Assembly: GCA_016929205.1 (NCBI GenBank)
Contig: JAFGJF010000041.1
Coordinates: 1-6,509 of the forward strand
Direction of reading: 5' to 3'
From: Anaerolineae bacterium
Lineage (GTDB): Bacteria > Chloroflexota > Anaerolineae > JAFGEY01
Length of the DNA stretch: 6,509 nt
How positions within the stretch are numbered: position 1 is the first letter of the stretch; every line of letters begins with the position of its first letter. A model generated the notes under the pieces. That model saw only the letters and a list, made by a program, of their open reading frames with translations. It did no database searches and was not told the DNA's origin. Both the position numbers and the translations under genes were made by a program. Below, piece after piece: positions 5,155-6,509 of the stretch.

Positions 5155-6435
5155 TCACCTCGATCTGGCCGGTTTGTCAAAGTTGATGAACCACGAGAAG
5201 GCGAAACTGATCACCATCAGCACCGGAGGAACGATGGTCATCAGAAAGCGGGCGGCGGCATCTGGATGGGGGCCGGGATTGTCGCCGCTTTCGAAAAGGT
5301 ATATTTTGGAGACCAGAAAATAGGCGACGCTGGTGAACAGACCGTTCAGACGATTCATAAAGCCGAGCGCATTAGAGATGATCCCCTCCCGTCGTAGACC
5401 ATGCTTCTGGGTATCCTCGTCCATGATCTTGGCGCCGATCAGATCCATGGTGGTGATGACGCCTGCAAAGCCCAACCCCACAAAGGCCGAAAAGACGATG
5501 GCTGTGACCAGGTTGGGGGCAAAATAGAGTGGAACGAATGTGATTGCCAGGACGGCCAGGGCGGTCCGCCAGATGGGGATCAGCGAGAACTTGTTCACCA
5601 GCCAGGCCCAGAGGGCGACACCGGCGATGGCGATGACCAGTACCGCGGCGAGCATAAAGGTGGATTGCCCGCTGGAAAGCCCAAGAGCGTATTCGACATA
5701 GAATGCCACAGAGGCCATCACCAGCGACATAGCAGCACTGTAAAACGCATTTGCCAGGCCCGCGATCCAGAATTTCCCATTGGTCAGCAGATCCTTGATC
5801 GCTTTCCACAGGCCAGGTTTCACCTCCTCGGGTTCGGGGTCTTTTTCCCGGCAGGTGAAAGACATGTACAGGATAACCACACCGCCGAGGATGCCGTACA
5901 GGAGCGAGGTCAGGCCGTAGCCGAGAGCTTCGGTCACCATGGGGGTCAGGGCAATACTGATGATCATGGCCACCAGTTGAAAAGCCTGGCGCAGGGCGTT
6001 GGTCTTGGCGCGGCTGGCGTCGTCGCGGAACAATTCGGGGAATAATGCCCCGTAATTGGCATTGATGACCGAATCGAGTGTGCCGGTGAGGATGTAAAAG
6101 AGCATGCCGTAGGCAAAGATGGCCTTGCCCGACAGGAAAGCGGGTATGTTGTAAAAGGCGATGAAACACAAGATCAGGAGTGGGGTGCCAATGACCAGCC
6201 AGGGACGGCGGCGTCCCCAGCGAGAGCGCGTCCGGTCGGAGAGAAAGCCGTAGATGGGGTTGTCGAGGGCATCGATAAAGGTGTAAATCAACAGCATCGC
6301 CGCCCATTGTTGGGTTGTCACTCCCAGACCGAGCACGTAAAAGGTGAAGGCAAAAGTCTTGAGCATGTTGATCGGGATGGATGTGCCAAACATGCCAATG
6401 GCATAGTTGAAGGATTTCGCACGTGGTTCTGACAT
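5155..6435 (-). CDS. GPH-family (MFS) glycoside/sugar:cation symporter
   Basis: The 426-aa protein shows about twelve hydrophobic segments, as in glycoside-pentoside-hexuronide:cation symporters (MelB/MFS_2 type). The signature after helix 2, DALDNPIYGFLSDRTRSRWG followed by RRRP (residues 55-78), is diagnostic, as is the central cytoplasmic loop of charged residues at about 196-217. The segment DEDTQKHGLRREG (339-351) matches the conserved loop where GPH proteins carry Asp and Arg/Glu residues. It would import a sugar or related solute across the inner membrane with H+ or Na+. Two of the three MelB cation-site acids appear replaced by Asn (Asn59, Asn125), while Asp55 is kept. ATG 6435 is chosen because GGGAGG lies 7 bases upstream and the family's N-terminus begins there. 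The esterase gene follows in the same operon. Substrate and coupling ion remain open. Confidence 0.9.
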   Translation of the reverse strand: MSEPRAKSFNYAIGMFGTSIPINMLKTFAFTFYVLGLGVTTQQWAAMLLIYTFIDALDNPIYGFLSDRTRSRWGRRRPWLVIGTPLLILCFIAFYNIPAFLSGKAIFAYGMLFYILTGTLDSVINANYGALFPELFRDDASRAKTNALRQAFQLVAMIISIALTPMVTEALGYGLTSLLYGILGGVVILYMSFTCREKDPEPEEVKPGLWKAIKDLLTNGKFWIAGLANAFYSAAMSLVMASVAFYVEYALGLSSGQSTFMLAAVLVIAIAGVALWAWLVNKFSLIPIWRTALAVLAITFVPLYFAPNLVTAIVFSAFVGLGFAGVITTMDLIGAKIMDEDTQKHGLRREGIISNALGFMNRLNGLFTSVAYFLVSKIYLFESGDNPGPHPDAAARFLMTIVPPVLMVISFAFSWFINFDKPARSR

Positions 6436-6442
6436 AGGAAGG

Positions 6443-6448
6443 CCTCCC
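6443..6448 (-). promoter_or_regulatory. Ribosome-binding site fixing the symporter start
   Basis: On the minus strand GGGAGG stands 7 bases before ATG 6435. The open frame continues back to a TTG at 6501, but those 22 extra residues are hydrophilic, unlike the family, and lie where the leader is expected. Confidence 0.75.
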
Positions 6449-6503
6449 TGGCTGAATTCGGATTCACGACAAGTTTTTGAGTTGCCTATTATTTTCTCCA
6501 ACT

Positions 6504-6509
6504 ATTATA
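6504..6509 (-). promoter_or_regulatory. Possible -10 box of the symporter-esterase operon
   Basis: The minus strand begins with TATAATAG at the very edge of the window. A perfect TATAAT 68 bases before the symporter ATG is a sensible -10 position, but the -35 region lies outside, so only half the evidence is available. Confidence 0.4.

Noticed and set aside
5401..6045. 214-codon plus-strand frame
   Set aside because: It is antisense to the symporter, rich in Gly, His and Gln, and has no motif or start signal.
5372..6307. 311-codon minus-strand frame within the symporter gene
   Set aside because: It is an out-of-frame shadow of the symporter, rich in His, Arg and Pro, with no hydrophobic helices.

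Overview
The window reads as a GC-rich chromosomal segment from a free-living, carbohydrate-using bacterium. It holds five complete protein genes and one partial one, with bacterial Shine-Dalgarno and sigma70-type promoter signals. The mix (xylose-isomerase-like TIM barrel, GPH-type sugar symporter, EstA-like esterase, membrane-anchored SGNH hydrolase, large alkaline-phosphatase-superfamily protein) would suit a Chloroflexota (Anaerolineae-like) organism. That placement is a weak impression from gene content and the style of intergenic palindromes; no marker gene is present.

Layout. Bases 1-711 (+) are the C-terminal part of a sugar-phosphate isomerase/epimerase, closed by a strong intrinsic terminator (727-762). 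A new promoter (764-793) drives a 369-aa membrane-anchored SGNH/GDSL hydrolase (839-1948). Next comes a 344-base gene-free stretch (1949-2292). It begins with a 128-bp nested palindrome that looks like a short non-autonomous mobile element (MITE/REP-like) abutting the SGNH stop codon. It continues with a separate long hairpin (2112-2167) and ends in a near-consensus promoter crowded with GTCAAT repeats. That promoter serves a two-gene unit: a 69-aa ribbon-helix-helix DNA-binding protein (2293-2502) whose end overlaps the start of a 612-aa alkaline-phosphatase-superfamily phosphodiesterase (2492-4330).

On the other strand, converging on the phosphodiesterase with only 14 bp between stop codons, is a probable operon of a GPH-family MFS symporter (6435-5155) followed after 30 bp by an EstA/esterase-D-like serine esterase (5124-4345). 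Its promoter appears to sit at the right edge of the window.

How the genes may work together (inference). The minus-strand pair looks like import of a glycoside or sugar derivative plus removal of an acyl group, and the partial isomerase fits the same carbohydrate theme. The RHH-phosphodiesterase pair is the most interesting unit: a small DNA-binding protein, candidate operator repeats laid over the promoter, and an overlapping downstream enzyme with all expected metal-site residues. It looks like a self-regulated enzyme module of unknown substrate.
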